Source of the DNA: Sclerodactyla briareus
Lineage: Eukaryota; Echinodermata; Holothuroidea; Dendrochirotida; Sclerodactylidae
Direction: 5' to 3'
DNA: 64,000 nt
NCBI GenBank assembly: GCA_026419785.1
Contig: JAODTK010005666.1
Coordinates: 124,001 to 188,000, forward strand
Shown here: one piece after another, positions 47,841 to 61,654 of the stretch
Layout of the letters: the number at the start of each line of letters is the position of its first letter
Numbering within the stretch: position 1 is the first letter of the stretch
Made by a program: the position numbers and the translations under genes
Notes under the pieces: model-generated
The model's input: only the letters and a program-made list of their open reading frames with translations
Told to the model about the DNA's origin: nothing
Database searches by the model: none

Positions 47841-49829
47841 GGGCTCCCTGCTTTTAAAATGAGGCCAGCTTTCTTTTTTATTGTAACCTTGTCAAATCAA
47901 ATAACATTCCAATTTTTACACTTCAGTATTTTTTCAAATTTTTCTTGAATTAAAGAGTACCTTCTCTTTCACGGAAAGTAGAATAAATGTGTTTGCCACC
48001 TGCCCATATAGAAGATTGCAAGTTTAACCAGCCTATATGAGTCAAATTAAAAGAGGAAAATGGTCCATAGTTCCAAACATAATCCCTCCATACAGTCTGT
48101 GTGTAGAACACATGGAGAATAATTCCAGTTTTTTTTTCTGGAGTGAAAAGTCAGAAAAATTAAAAACAGGATGGGTTCAGAGCAGATGAAAGTCGGGCAA
48201 TTCCATTTCCAAAGGTGGTAATTTGATTACACATACCCAGAGTAGTATATCCATTAGGTGAATGGCTATGTTGGTTTTGTTGTTTGCAACTTCCCCTGCC
48301 CTTTGAGGCTATGTTGTCTTGTGTTCAATATTGTTGCTTCCCAAAAAGAAAGAATGGCATTTTGCGCTTGTCTGTTATCATAATTACGAACGCCTCTAAT
48401 CGCGGGATCTGGTCAGTGGTTGCCAACAATCTGACTTGAATGAGCAGTCCCATCAGTAGTGGCATCACGAGTGGAACTTTGGGGGGGGGGGGTGTTCCCC
48501 TGCCTGGAAATCAGGGTATGAAAAAAATGGGGATTCGTCATAGGATAATTTTTATCCTCAGTTATGTAAAAATGCTAGATTGCATTCGGTTGATTGTTTT
48601 TCAAGTTGTTTGTTTTTTTTTTTTTTCGGGGGGGGGAAGAGGTGTTGTCCATGCCCTCTAAACCTCCTAGGACAGTGATCGATTAATTTCCACTAGTCCT
48701 CGGCCCGGTTGAAACGAGGGTGTCTCCCCCCCCCCCCCCCCATCCCTTCCCCAAACTGTAGAGTCTGCAACACAACTGCTGTCCATGTGCTACAATGCCT
48801 TGTATACAGGGTCATTGAACTAATCCTTATAGGAACTTTAGCTTATTGTTCTTCGGTCTCATGTGCAAAGTTGTTCATAAGAGGTTTCAGAACATTGTAA
48901 AACAGGGCACATTTCTATTCTATCTACAAGAGCTGAGAAGGCATTTTTTCACCATTGTTCCCCCTTCTCGGGACCATGTGATCAGTTCTTCATATCTGTT
49001 AACAGAAGTAACTTGAATAGGTGCAGGGTTGAAATACGTTAACCTTTTTTTTCATTACACATAGGGTTTAGACCCTCCAGGTTTTCAACCCACAATTAGG
49101 GTTGCAATAACTCCTAGAAAGCACAATGTGCATGGCAGAGATTTGATCGTTTGAAAGCAAAAATAGTTATATTCTATCACTGCTGCCTCTGCTTTTCGTA
49201 CTATTTTTAGCTTAGCAGATCTGTTACAAATCATTACTTTTGAAATATGGAAGCGGGCACAGGCCTGAAATTGGTTATCTCTAACATTGTTGCATTTACG
49301 GACCCAAAACTAGCCTGAATGGCGATGTGTGGAGACTGCAAAGGCAGTCATCACGTGGTAGAATCGTGTGTTAGGTCATTTAACTTGTTCTGAACTGTGA
49401 ACAAAATGTTGATTTGGTTTATTAGTGCAATATCTTCTAAACATCTTCCAAAACATTATCGGTGTCATAAAATCCGGGCATGAATGGTGTTTAAGCGATC
49501 CCTGGGCAGAAATGAATTGTCCTCACCACTTTTATGCATGCGATTTTCTCCTGACTGCTAATTACTTCAATATTAAAACAGACTGATCAAAATATCATGT
49601 AAAAATATATATTCTTCAGAATTGTTGCAGTAAAGTAGAATTTTTATTTTTCAATAAATACCTATATTTTCCAATTACTGTGTTCCAGTGATCTCTCATT
49701 ATGAATGTCTGTGAGACATTTTTTCCTTTCAAATTTGATATAGATTGCTTCCATAATCAAGCTTCACACTATCACTGACAGATTATACATACATGTTACT
49801 GACTGCATAAAATCAACTAGACAGTGTGT
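47841..49829. other. Non-coding duplicated DNA of block B
   Basis: It matches 2155-3200 and 5640-6640. It includes G and T runs near 48480, 48610 and a C run near 48730. No gene was recognised. Confidence 0.5.
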
Positions 49830-51380
49830 GGCGGGTAGAATGCCCACGTGTATATCCCCGGCTGTTGAGCTTCATAGGATTGAAGTATCTAAACACCCTA
49901 AAAAGACCCCCATTTTGGTCAAAACCAAGGATAAACTTCATCCACACAAGTTTTGTTATAAGCCATGGAGGGTGATGGGCCCATGATTTACACAAATTTG
50001 ACCCACGAGGCTTTGAAATGACTTTTAACGATGTAAGCCCATCCACCAAGTTTCGTTCAAATCTCCAGAAGTTTGGAAAATTGCAAAATTTTTGCAAATT
50101 GACCTCAATGACCGTGTGAAATGACCTCCACATTTTTGGGGATCAGCTATAGTCCCTACCAACCAAGTTTCGTCAAATCCGACAAAGTTTTGGAAATCGC
50201 AAAATTCGCAAATTGACCTCCAATGACCTTGAAATGACTCGACATTTTTCGGATCAACTATAGTCCTACCCACCAATTTCGTCAAAAGCCAACTAACTTG
50301 AACAATTCGCGTAAATTATGCAAATAGTGGCCCCCAGCATGCAGCCGATGCCCACTTTCGAACTCACCGAGATTTCACTAGGGAGGACGGTGTACCAAGT
50401 TCAGATCAATCGGATAAAACGGTAAAGAGTTATTGCGCTAACGCCGAAAGTTTCCGGCGGGGCGCCGGAGCCTGGGACGGCAGAGGCTACACACCCAAAA
50501 CCATAATACCCTGACACTACAGTGTCGTGGGGATATAATTATTCCCGCAACACTGTAAGAGTTCAGGGATATTATGGTATTTGCTCGTGTGCCCACCGTC
50601 TCCGGCCTCCGCCGCTCCGCCGCCGCCGGAAACTTTAGGCGTTAGCGCTTCTTCTTTAACACTTTATCGATTGACCAAAACTTGGTAACACAGGTCCGTA
50701 GAGTACAATCTCGGATAAGTTCGAAAATAGGCTATATCGGATATATTGTTGCCCTCGATTTTGCAGGTTTTTCGCAAAAATTTCAAGTTCGTGGATTACA
50801 CGAAACGTGGTGGTTGTGGGTAGTTGTTGGAGCCGAAAAAAATGGCGACAATTTCAAGGTCATCCAAGGTCAAGTTTGCATTTTTTTGGGCCAGTAGCCT
50901 AATTATAGCCGAATGTATGTGATTATTTCAAATCGTCAGTGGATTTTCATGAAACTTGGTGGAATAGGGCCGAACTATCAGTGCCGAGGAATTTTCCTTA
51001 ATGTGGCCGCGGTCACTGGGGTCATCTTGCATGACTAATTGGCATAATAGTTGGTCCAATTAGCAATTGGCAAATTTCTAAACTTCGTTGGATTCTAACG
51101 AAATCTGGGTGAGTAGGACCTTCTAACAGATCCCGATAAATTATTCAATTGGCATGAAATAGATGAAGGTCATTATTATTGTGTGTTTAATGGACAATAC
51201 GTTAGCATAATTAGAATAATTAGCAATGATTCTCAACTTTTAGGGATTTTGGACGAAACTTTGTGAATAGGCCTACTACAAGTCCTATCAATTTATTCAA
51301 TAGCATCAAAATCACTGAGTAAATTTGTGGGACTAATTTGCATATTAGTTGCCTGATCAGTCAAATGATGAGTTATATGC
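49830..51380. mobile_element. Large palindromic (foldback) element, arms of about 0.7 kb
   Basis: Symmetric about 50541. The left arm reads CAAGTTTCGTC...CAAATTGACCTC...TGAC; the right arm reads its complement (GGTCA...TTGCAT, GAAACTTGGTGG) with indels. Each arm holds repeating subunits of roughly 110-150 bp. Close to the centre, complementarity is high over 50350-50730. The arms belong to the same dispersed family as 36.8-39.3 and 43.7-45.1 kb. Confidence 0.75.
50435..50648. repeat. Central GC-rich hairpin of the palindrome
   Basis: GCGCTAACGCC (50435-50445) pairs with GGCGTTAGCGC (50638-50648), followed inward by AAAGTTTCCGGCGG / CCGCCGGAAACTTT and CATAATA-CCCTGA / TCAGGGATATTATG. The tip near 50541 holds GGGATATAATTATTCCC-like symmetry. 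Confidence 0.9.
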
Positions 51381-51384
51381 TTTC

Positions 51385-53640
51385 GCAATAACATGGACAT
51401 GTTCATTGGAATGCAATATGCTCAGAGTGGATGCACAACATGGAGTGTAAACAAATTTTCAGAAAAACCGCCATGTCATGAAGGTCATTAAAGGTCACTT
51501 AGGGGTAAAACTGATTTTAGTACTTCGGCAATAGCACTAGGGGTGTCATCCGAATGCAAAAGTGCTCCTAGGAGGGGATGTATCACATGGAGAGTAACAA
51601 TCTCATAAAAACTGTCAAATAATTAAAGGTCATTCGGGGTCACTTAGGGGTCAAAAAACTGTTTTTTGGCTATAATCGGAGAATTGAATATCTGCGAATG
51701 CTTGATGGTTCACCATTGTATATAATGTTGACTCCATGTGGTGACCTCTGACCTGAATTTGACTCTGCGGAGGGTCTGTGGTTAAAGGTAGAATCGTGAA
51801 TAAATGTGCTTATTTAAAGGAGGTACGGGCAAAAAAAGTAGAAACTGGTTATTTTGGATTGTATAGAGCTTTGTGTGCTTAGGAGGGAAACAAACTCCCG
51901 CTTCGATCGGACATTAACGTTGTAGTTACAAGGGGTCAAAGGTCGATTTATACCGTTTTCGCAATAACAGTGTTTTTTTTTTTTTTTTTCGGACATGTTC
52001 ATTGGATGCAAATGCTTCTAGGAGTGGATGCAACATATGGAGTGTAAACAATTTCTTAAAAAACGCCATGTCATGGAAGGTCATTTAAGGTCAATTAGGG
52101 GTTCAGGAAACTCATTTTTAGTTTCTTGTTCGGCAGTAGCACTGGGTGTGTTCATCAGAGTGCAAAATGTCATGTAGTGGATGTATCACATGGAGAGTAA
52201 CAAGATTCAGTAAAATGTTCATATCATAAAGGTATCGAGGTCACTTAGGGTAAAAAATGTGGTTTGGCTATAATCGGAAAATTGAATATATGCGAAGGAT
52301 GGATGGTACACCTTGTGATAAATTGTTGACCTGCATGTACGTGCCTCGGACCTGATTTGCATCTCTGTCGGGGTGTCATGTGGTGTGAGGCGACGAATTG
52401 ATAAAGGTGCTTATTTAAAGAGTTGACGGGCAAAAAAATAGAACTGGTATTGTTGGATAGGTGATTGCGCTTTGGGTGCTTTATGGAAGAGAGAGAGAAG
52501 AAAAACAACTCCCGCTTCGATCGGACACTACTTTGGTAGTTAAAGGGGTTGTCAAAGTTCCCCCCCCCCCCAATTTTATATCTTTTTAGCAATAACATTG
52601 GACATGTTCATTGAATGCAATATACTTCTAGGGGTGGATGCATTACATTGAGTGTAACAATTTTTATAAACCCCGCCATGTCATTGAAGGTCATATTAAA
52701 GTCCACTTAGGGGTCCAAAAACTGATTTTAGTACTTTCTCGGGCAATAGCCATGGGTTTGTGTTCATCAGAATGCCAAAATGTCTAGGAGTGGATGTATC
52801 ACATGGAGAGTAACAAGATTCAGTAAAAAACTGTCCATATCATTAAAGGTCATCGCGGATCACTTAGGGCGTCAAAAAAACTGTTTTTTTTTTGTATATA
52901 ATCGGAAAATTGAATATCTGCGAAGCTGATGGTTCACCATTGTGTTATAATTGTTGACCTGATGGTGTGTGACCTCTGACCTGAATTTGATCTCTGGTGG
53001 GGGGGCCATGTGGGTGAAGGTGAATCTGAAAAATGGTATTTAAGGAGTTACGGGCAAAAAAATAGAAGAAATGGAGTTTTGGAATGTGATGAGCTTTGTG
53101 TGACTTATGGAGAGAACACCACTCCCGCTTCGATCGGACATCTACTTTGGTAGTTACAAGGGGTCAAAGTTCAATTTCATACCTTTTCGCAAGAAATGAA
53201 CATGTTCATTGGAATGCAATATACTTCTAGGAGTGGATGCATCACTGAGTGTAACAATTCATAAAACCCGCCATGTCAATGAGGGCAGTTAAGGTACTTC
53301 GGGGTCAAAAAACTGATTTTAGTACTTTTTTCGGGCAATAGCACTGGTGTGTTCATCAGAATGCAAAATGCTCCTAGGAGGGAGTGTATCACATGGGAGA
53401 GTGTAAACAATTTCATAAAAATGGTCATATCAATTAAAGTCATTCGAGGTCACTTAGGGGTCAAAAAACTGTTTTTTTTTTTGGCTATAATCGGAGAATT
53501 GAAATCATGCGAAGGTGGATGGTTCACCATTGTTATATAATTGTTGACCTCAGGGTGTGAAATCTGACCTGAATTGACCTCGTCGGGTGGCCATGTGGTT
53601 AAAGGTCGAATCTTGAATAATTGCTTATGTAAAACGGACG
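51385..53640. repeat. 600-bp tandem array, about 3.75 copies
   Basis: The start GGACATGTTCATTGGAATGC recurs at about 51393, 51992, 52599 and 53198. Each unit contains a half-unit duplicated once (AGGAGTGGATGTATCACATG then GGTCACTTAGGGGTCAAAAA), a GGCTATAATCGGA-AATTGAA part, and CTCCCGCTTCGATCGGACA. The last copy is cut near 53640. Confidence 0.92.
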
Positions 53641-56600
53641 CACCTTGTCCGGGGGCTGTAGGGGTGCCTCAAAATTAACAAGTGCATAGGGAATGACCCA
53701 TGACTGTACCCGTTGTCGGCTTACAAGTATATGAATGTATCTTTCCACGAATATTGTCGGTTTCAGGTTCCAAATATTCTGATAAAGAGCTGCGGGGATA
53801 AATACGTCGGCGGTTTACCACGCCCGACATTTTCTAGTTACATGAGTAAGAGCATCTTGGTGATATCAGTTGGCCCCTATTTACAAACTCCACAACAGGT
53901 GGTGTCTTCAAGCCTCCCCCGTAATATGACAGAAGGGGGCGGGACTTGGTATCTTCCACTCTATGCCACAGCCATTTGGGTTGGTGCATTGCGATATCTT
54001 GTGAACTACTTTGCCTACATTTGACTTGGGACCATGTGTGCTTATTTTTTTTTTATGATGACCCAGATGTGTTGATTGTTCGGGGACATGGCACAGTCTC
54101 TACACGAACAAATAAGACATCCTGTCACAGCTGTTTCAGTTAGCAACCTTTATAAAAAGGTTGAAACAGCCTCTAAACACACGCAATGTGATAAATTTGA
54201 CATGGCTCTTACTTATAGCTCGTGTATGCTTCCACCCGTACCCGAAGGTGCTTCAGTGACACGGAAATCCTTAGCGGACATTGTAGAGGCTCCAGTTTTG
54301 AGTGCATGAGGACCCAGCAAATCTCTCCAACTCTTTTCGAAAAGGTGCCCGAGTAACAAGGCAGGGGGTGGGAATTCGTTCTCCCGGGAGTGTCATTTAA
54401 CGTCTCATGACAGATGAGAGTGTAGTTTCACTCGTGAGCCACTTCCCTACACGGGGACGATGCGGGGTAGGTTCTGGTTGGACGAGACAGCTTCTGTGTA
54501 GCTGATCTACTTGACCTGTTAGAAATGATTGTGTGAACCACACAATTATTTTAAAAACACAAACTATCACATGCTATCTTGAATTATTATCCTGTGAGTA
54601 AGGTTAAAAAAAGCCTGAAACATTGGTAAACAAGTGCAAGTCGAAGTCTTGGTAGCTGCGGACAGCAAAACTGTCGTGGCAAATACACTGCATTTTTTTC
54701 TTCGACATTCACTTTTATTGTTTGTTAACAATTCACTGACTCTACGAACAGCTGTCATAACCCAGGAATGACTTGGAACATGTCTACACATTAGCCTAAT
54801 TGCTATCAGTGCCCATTCCTAAGCTGTCGGCGTGAAGTGGAAACACAATTCCCACAGAAATGAATATTATAACATTGTGCACTAAGAGTGATAGTTGAAC
54901 CACTCCACAAGTTACCCATCAAACAGCATTTAGGTGGGGGGGGGGGGGAGGGCGCAAGCCCCCATTTCTAGGTTCCCACGGAATTGACCGAGATGTAATG
55001 TAAACAAAAATCCTGGGGAGCAGGGTCTAATGTAACACTAGGCGAGAGATGCGATGAAAGACAAAGCAACACCCCCTGGACAATAGGTTTATTGTAAATA
55101 TCTGCAGAACTGGACCTTATGATAGATAAGCGAGAGAACACACTGCCTCAGCACAGAGGATCCCCGCCCAGTAATGCTAAACCCAAACTTGTTCTCCGGC
55201 AGCAGGAGAGCTCAAGATAAAGTGAAATTGGGGTATAATGGATTTAACAAAAATCTAATAACACTATGCGAATATAAGTAGCTAGGCTAGCCAGTAGCAA
55301 GCTTTATCCACCCACCAAGTTCAACCAATGGACCGCATGTACGGTTTAGAAGTTGAGAATGAACGTGACGAACAGAAGGGAACGATACGACGGAACGGAC
55401 GAACGAACGAACGAACGACGAACGAACGAAGGAGGAGAGGAGACATGATGACTGTAGAGCTGCCTCTCCGCAGCTAAAAAGGTCATACATACTGACAATT
55501 ATCACAGTCTTCATGTAACCCAACAATCATAACTGGGAACCAAAGACCCCAATAAGGGTGGTCCAGGTGCGTTGACTCAATCGAGGGTTGTGCACCTCGC
55601 CTCTGGCCCAACACTGGCATTCGTCCCTTTAATTTCCCCCCTCACAAATCATTAGGATATTTAATCGTTCACAATTTCAATTGGAATTGACCAGAGGGAG
55701 GGAACTAAATTTGCAAACACACTGTGTGCTGGCAAAACTTATTTATATAACCTGTTGCACAACGACTATTTGATATGTTAGGTTACCTTCATAAAGTTCG
55801 CACTTTGTAACAGAAGTTGGTTTTAAAACGATATGACAAAAAAGAGCACCGATGGTGCTGCTGTAGCTCAAACTCAAATAATATGGCTCATATTATTATT
55901 CAGATGTTTAATCATCTAAGGAGCATTTGATTATGGAAATTTCATGGTATGCTGTGATTCTGTAGTCTTTTGACCTATCCCGATGTGGTCACTGATTGCT
56001 ATATTCAGCACCCAGATAAACACACCAGAGTTGAGTTTATATGAAAAATGTAATAAATAAGTCCTCGTAAAAGCCTGTGTGACAATTTTTGCGGGCTCAA
56101 AGACCACTGCTTGCGCCTTCTTATTAGGCTGGAGTTGTATCGAAAAATCTTCGAGCGTCTATGGGTAGAACAGGTCACACAGTTTGCATAGTGCCGGTCT
56201 CATGGAGCATATTAGGAGATGTTAAGTATATTTAAGGCAGGCGGCCAAAAACATCCAGCAGTGGTTGGCCGAAACTTCCATGGATACAGGTTAGCCGAAA
56301 CGGTACTTGGCTGAAACGGTTGTTGCCTAAAACTTGTAGAAAGCAGTAGGTTGAACTCAAGGCTACAAACCCAAAGTAATAGTTTGGGCCATATGCCCTT
56401 GGCCTGAGGCCTATGTACTAGTCCAAACAGAAGGAGATACTCCCAATTAAAACAATGTCTGTTATGTGGACGTGTGTGTAACCCACTGAAACACAGGTCA
56501 GTCATTTGAGGATTAAAATTTGAAATTAACTGTAGTTTTAACTTTACCAGTTTCTCATTTAGCCAAAATTTTAGCCTCCAGGCCAGGCTTCAACTTAGGC

Positions 56601-56815
56601 AAAGTAAAAATAAATGAACATATTGTCGTCCCTACCGCTATTTCGGGAAATTTAGACATTTCGTATTATTTTGTAAACTTCAACTTGTTCAGAAGAGGTT
56701 TCAAGGGGTGGTACAAGGCGTCACCCAGTGTCCCACATGGTTGCACGATCAAACGGGGAATCTTACCAACTGAAAATTTACATGAATGAAGAAATATACA
56801 AACATGAATAACCCC
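53641..56815. other. Non-coding, no gene recognised
   Basis: It contains a hairpin at about 54129-54171 (GCTGTTTCA...TGAAACAGC with AACCTTT/AAAAGGTT), a G run at 54938, and a (GAAC)n microsatellite at about 55395-55430. Two plus-strand open frames at 53713-54309 have no recognised domain. Confidence 0.4.
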
Positions 56816-57560
56816 AGTGACTCGAGGCAATGTGCAAAAAAAAAATGTGAACTAAGGTAGGACCATAAGCATCAAAACTTAATAGAAATCTAACAAACTC
56901 TGGAAATTTGGAATGAACTATGCAAAATAGACTAATGAATAACTTCCCGTCTCATTCGAAAATGGTGGAAGGTAAGGATAAGTTCATACATACAAAGTTT
57001 CATGAATCGGGGTAAACTTTCGCATTACGATAAATTATGCAAAATTAGACAGTATGTGATTACTCTAGTGCCCGGAATCTGAATTTGAAAAATGGACTGA
57101 AGGTAAAACATACCAACCAGGTTGCATTAAAATCCAACCAACTCAATGTTTTGCAAATAAATTCGACAATTAGGACACATTGAATGACTCCATTGACCCT
57201 GAAGACCATACTGCTCCCTGTCAAGTTTGAGGGAAATCTCCAAACTTGAATATTTCACATAAAATTGATGCAAAATAGGCAGCTCTTACTTAGCAGTTTA
57301 CGCGTAAATCTAACAGTTCATCGGATCTCACTCACCTATGTGTCAAACAAAGTCTCCATAGCAGTGTTACGGTCATCGATAATCTGCTAACGAGCTTAAA
57401 ACAATTAAATATGATAAAAATAGGCCAACATATAACCTCTTTATAGGAGTTTTGCGCCCAAGAACTTAAGGGGTCCCCCCCAGGTTGTGTTCACCAACCC
57501 TGATAATACATACGAAATTTCGTCAAATTGCCTCACCGTTTCAGAGAAATCCCTCTAAAA
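56816..57560. repeat. Dispersed GAAACTTGGTGG-type family, reverse orientation
   Basis: The reverse complement carries the family blocks: ATTTTGCATA, GGTCAATGGAGTCATTCAAT and GTTGGATTTTAATGCAACC near 57130-57190, repeated near 56880 and 57000. Confidence 0.55.
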
Positions 57561-58880
57561 AGAAAGTTTGTCAGTTTAGGCGAAACAAAAACGGCTATGA
57601 TTTGCATCCTGTAAGGGTATATCATGTGAACTTGATGTATTAAAAATTAGGGTAACAGTGTCTGGGATTGAGCCTAGGAGTGCTTCAATTCCAATTGTAG
57701 ATTCACACAATCTTGTTGTTAAGAAAATCTGAACCTTTACCGTAAACCTTCACCCCACCCTAACCCTGACCCAACCCCTAATACTAATCTCAACAGCCTC
57801 CTTCGTAGCCAAGTTTGTCTCCCTGACTTCCAATGGAGTGCACTGTAATCCTGCTACACAAGTACACTGAAAACGTGGGTACATGCCCACGGGATATGCT
57901 CCCCATGCCATACTGTTCTGCTTCCATCCCATAGCTACGTGACTGTCCCGAAAGGGCAAATCCTCAACGGCAACATTTTTTCTAGGCCATAGTGAATGTT
58001 CTTTCCAGGCAAAATTGTACTTTGTGTGAATATTGAGAGAAATAAAAATTGTTAATTTTTAATGCTCTATTAATTCCCACAAGGTAGCCAGCAGTAGGCC
58101 TAAACTACTTAGGCCAAAAGGTCATATTTTGTACAGGGCCACAGCCTAGATCGAAAAGTGAATATCTGAATACACCTGCAAATAAAGATTCGATTGTTTG
58201 TTGTTTGGAAGGCAACCCATCGACATGCTTGTTTCATTATGATGATTTTCAAATGGCAGATCGCCAGATTTAACGTTATCGTAGGCCTACGTGACTTGTC
58301 CTGTAGTAATCGTAATACTGGGGCCTAGTACTTAACAGATAATAGACTTACACGTTCAACGCTACGAATACAGAAACCCTCTGCCTCAAACCTTCGCGCA
58401 AATTGCTTCCAAAATCCGGTTTCAAGCTATCTATTGCCCTGATCTTCCATGGAATTATCTCTAATAGATATCTCTTCTAACATCTCACTATTAAGAAGGA
58501 GTATTCCATGATCATTCCGTGGAACGAGACAATATCAGTGTCACTTCGAGTGACGGCTGCGCGATCGCTCGCTCCGGCCGTGTATGTACGTCGGTATTGC
58601 ATGTCAGTATGGTGCGTTCTTTCGAAGTGGTGACTTTGGTTATTACTGATAGAGGAATCAAACGTAAGTGCTTTCAAAGGTTATGTGACGCAATAAACAA
58701 TCCCCTCGGTGTTTTTGTCCGCTCTACCTGGTATATACGGTATGTATACGAGGTCCGAAAGAACGCGGCATACAGTACGGCTAGATTGCGGGGTCAGGTC
58801 TCCGAGTGAATTATGGGAAGAAATGAAAAGGTCATGGGAATATGTAAATTTACATGGAATCAACCTTAAACTACCTCAGA
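57561..58880. other. Non-coding, no gene recognised
   Basis: Overlapping open frames on both strands at 58477-58891 have no motif and shadow each other. Confidence 0.4.
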
Positions 58881-61345
58881 TAACAGAATAGGTCAATTTT
58901 TTGAACATGTCATGAAGAAGCACTATTGGAGAAAACATTAGAACGCAATTTGAGAACGTCAATCCTTTTCGTAGCAGAAAATGCATTTTGTAGATTTAAA
59001 CAAAATAGCCCCCTTATTCCTCTTCATAACCTGTGACCTTGACTTCACAAGGGTCAAGTTGTCCCATGGTAGGTCAATGAACATGTTTCAAAGTTCGGTC
59101 CACATTCATCAAAGAGGACTGTTAGAGGCCTATGATAATTCTTCACCAGATGTTATGTTTTAACTCTAATGGCATGATATGACGGTCCATCGAAAATCTG
59201 TGTACTATCTGAAATGAGCGCTACCCAATGAACATGATGCACTGAGTTTCAAGAAAATATAATGCGTTTTGTAGGATAGGAGAAGATACATTCTTTGTAA
59301 TTGTGAACAAAATGGCCAATTGTGAAGCTTTAATGGGACCGTGTGACCTCCACAAGGTCAGAAATGTCCTAGGGTCAAGATAATCATGTTCAAATTTTCG
59401 GTCAACATCAATCAAAGTGAAAATGGCAGCCTAAAAGGCATTGTGGGGGGACCAAAAAGTCAACTGTGGAAACACACAGGAATTAGTAGGAATAGAAGAA
59501 TGGCCGATCACAAAAGCTCAACCAGCATAGCTGGTTTGAGGGGCTAAACAATTGATGCAAAGTTGCCTTGTCGGTTTTTCTGGTCCGTTCTCTTGCAATA
59601 GTTATCGCCAGAGTTCTGATATGTCGTCGGGCCAAGCACTGCATTATCATTTTGTTCCACTCTACACAGGCGGGATCGAGCAAAAACAGCATACCAATTG
59701 CTGCGAAATGTCGGGCTTAATTTGAGCGAATAAGATTGTGGCAAATGTCTCGAGGGAGTGCGTTTGCTATGGTTTCCCCCAGTCAGCAAAGCGTCAATTC
59801 TTTCATAGATGACCGTCAATTTATCAAGACACAAAGATGCGCATGGGGGCGGAGAGCGTCAATGGAGATTGATGGCTGGGTTTCACTGTATGCACTGGAA
59901 GTGTGACAAGCGCAAGGATTTCGGGTCCCCTTGCATTCCCCCCTGCAAATATGAGAACAATCTATCTTGAAAAGATATCCATTGGTAGGACACAGGAGCC
60001 CAATCCTACAGGACACTGCCATGCATGAGCCTTCCCTGCAAATTATCTGTTGTGTACTCTAAAACTGTACTATTGTGGAGTCAATTTTTTTGGCTGGTGA
60101 GTGTAAAACAACAGAAAACTAGAGTACAATGCTTCAGTAGCTCAAACCGGCGAAAGTTGCAATATAGTGAAAGGTGATGGTAATGGAGTGTGATTGATTG
60201 CAGCATACGACTTTGATGTTTACTGAGCGCAGCATCTGAAGGTACAATTCATTTCACACAAGGCCATTAGGCTCTGTCGATGACCTTCTGACCTGACTAT
60301 GGGTGTCAAAGATGTACCAGCAGTCAATGAATATATAATAGGAGCATGAAGTGCCAAAAAAACATGCAAATGCAAAGTTTCTCCAATTTGAATCATACTT
60401 GCTGTTAAGTACCCCTTTTATGAACTTCCACTAAAATCGCAGGAGCAGTAGATTCTGTAGTTTCCAACAATGGCCCATTGTGCCCTATAATGTTCATTGA
60501 CCTGCACCTTTAGGTGGTCATGAGACCCCATTGTCAATAAACTATTGGACCAAGTATGGTCAAGATTCATCAAAGCATATGAGTATTTAGGGGCCAAAAA
60601 ACATGCAATTTGCATTAGTAGTCCAATTTGAACTAATTGCCTACTAAACCCTTTAATGACCGTTCACCTCAATTCCTGTACAATGCCTAAAAACAAAGGA
60701 GCCCTAGGGCCAAACACCACCAATGTCCTCTATACACAAGGACCATTACATGTAACTCTTGAGCTAAAAATTGAAGCTTGTGGGGAAGGGATTGCATTTC
60801 AACTACCATTGTGGTGAAATTCATGAAACGGGCCCTATGCACCAAAATTTGTAGGAACAAGATTTGGTGATATTTCTGTAAGGGCCTAGAGGCCCAAACG
60901 TGGTGCCTAGGGGCCCAATATTCTTTGAACAAACCCCATTGCCCTCACCCAAGGGACTATTACACGTAACTTGAATGAAAATTGATTAGAGATTTGGGCA
61001 GGAGAAGAGAATGCTAAGTACCATTGTGTAAAATTTTCATAGACATGGGCCATTGGGCCCAAATGGGACCTGGATCAAAATCCTGAAACCCGGAGGGACG
61101 GCTGTTAGACCATCAATACGACCGAACATCATCTCTGTGCACCAAAATTTGTGGGAGAAGTAGCGTTTTTGCAGATTTCCACTTATTGGCCCATTGTGCC
61201 CCTTAATGCCATTTGACTTGACCTTCAGGTGGTCAACGATGACCCATCAGTCAATGAACATTGTGACCAAGTATGGTCGAGATTCATCAAAGCACGGACA
61301 TTTCGTGGCCCAAAAACCAAAAGGCAGGCAGGCGAAATCAAAAAA
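58881..61345. repeat. Dispersed repeat with degenerate units of about 180 bp
   Basis: CAATGAACAT...CAAGTATGGTC-AGATTCATCAAAG recurs near 59080, 59390, 60545 and 61255; GGCCCATTGTGCCC precedes it at 60473 and 61190. One stretch ends with GGCAGGCAGGCG. No coding capacity; the minus-strand frames at 59483-59834 are not recognised. Confidence 0.6.
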
Positions 61346-61654
61346 TCAGGCGACTGTTTATTTTGTAGATTGCACTCGAATTTGCCCTCTTCTTTGGCAA
61401 CAGAAAAAGAACATAAATTCAAATATGTATGTAATATAGTTATAATGGTTCATTCATCAGACAACATTCACCGACAAATGTGTGATTATTCGCCAAGTTT
61501 TGTACTGTCAGGATAAACTAACGGTTATCATACTGTTCACACACAGCACAGTCTTGCTCAACCAAGTGACCACTCATCATTATAACATATGATACAACCA
61601 CATAAACCTTCCAGGTGTTATATCATTCTTTGATATACTTTCTGAGATTGAGGG

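Larger units (their letters stand above)
42800..49800 (+). repeat. Segmental duplication, block B (partner at about 830-6650)
   Basis: See block A for matching coordinates. Block B is longer because it holds a dispersed element (43728-45115), a LINE (45540-46745) and a 163-bp-family repeat (47040-47840), and it lacks the MITE and the tandem-unit element of block A. Confidence 0.8.

Noticed and set aside
49813..50285. Minus-strand frames with FETWL and GLN-like repeats
   Set aside because: Subunits of the palindrome arm; no protein family.
53713..54309. Two overlapping plus-strand frames of 77-103 codons
   Set aside because: No domain or splice signal recognised; too weak to call.
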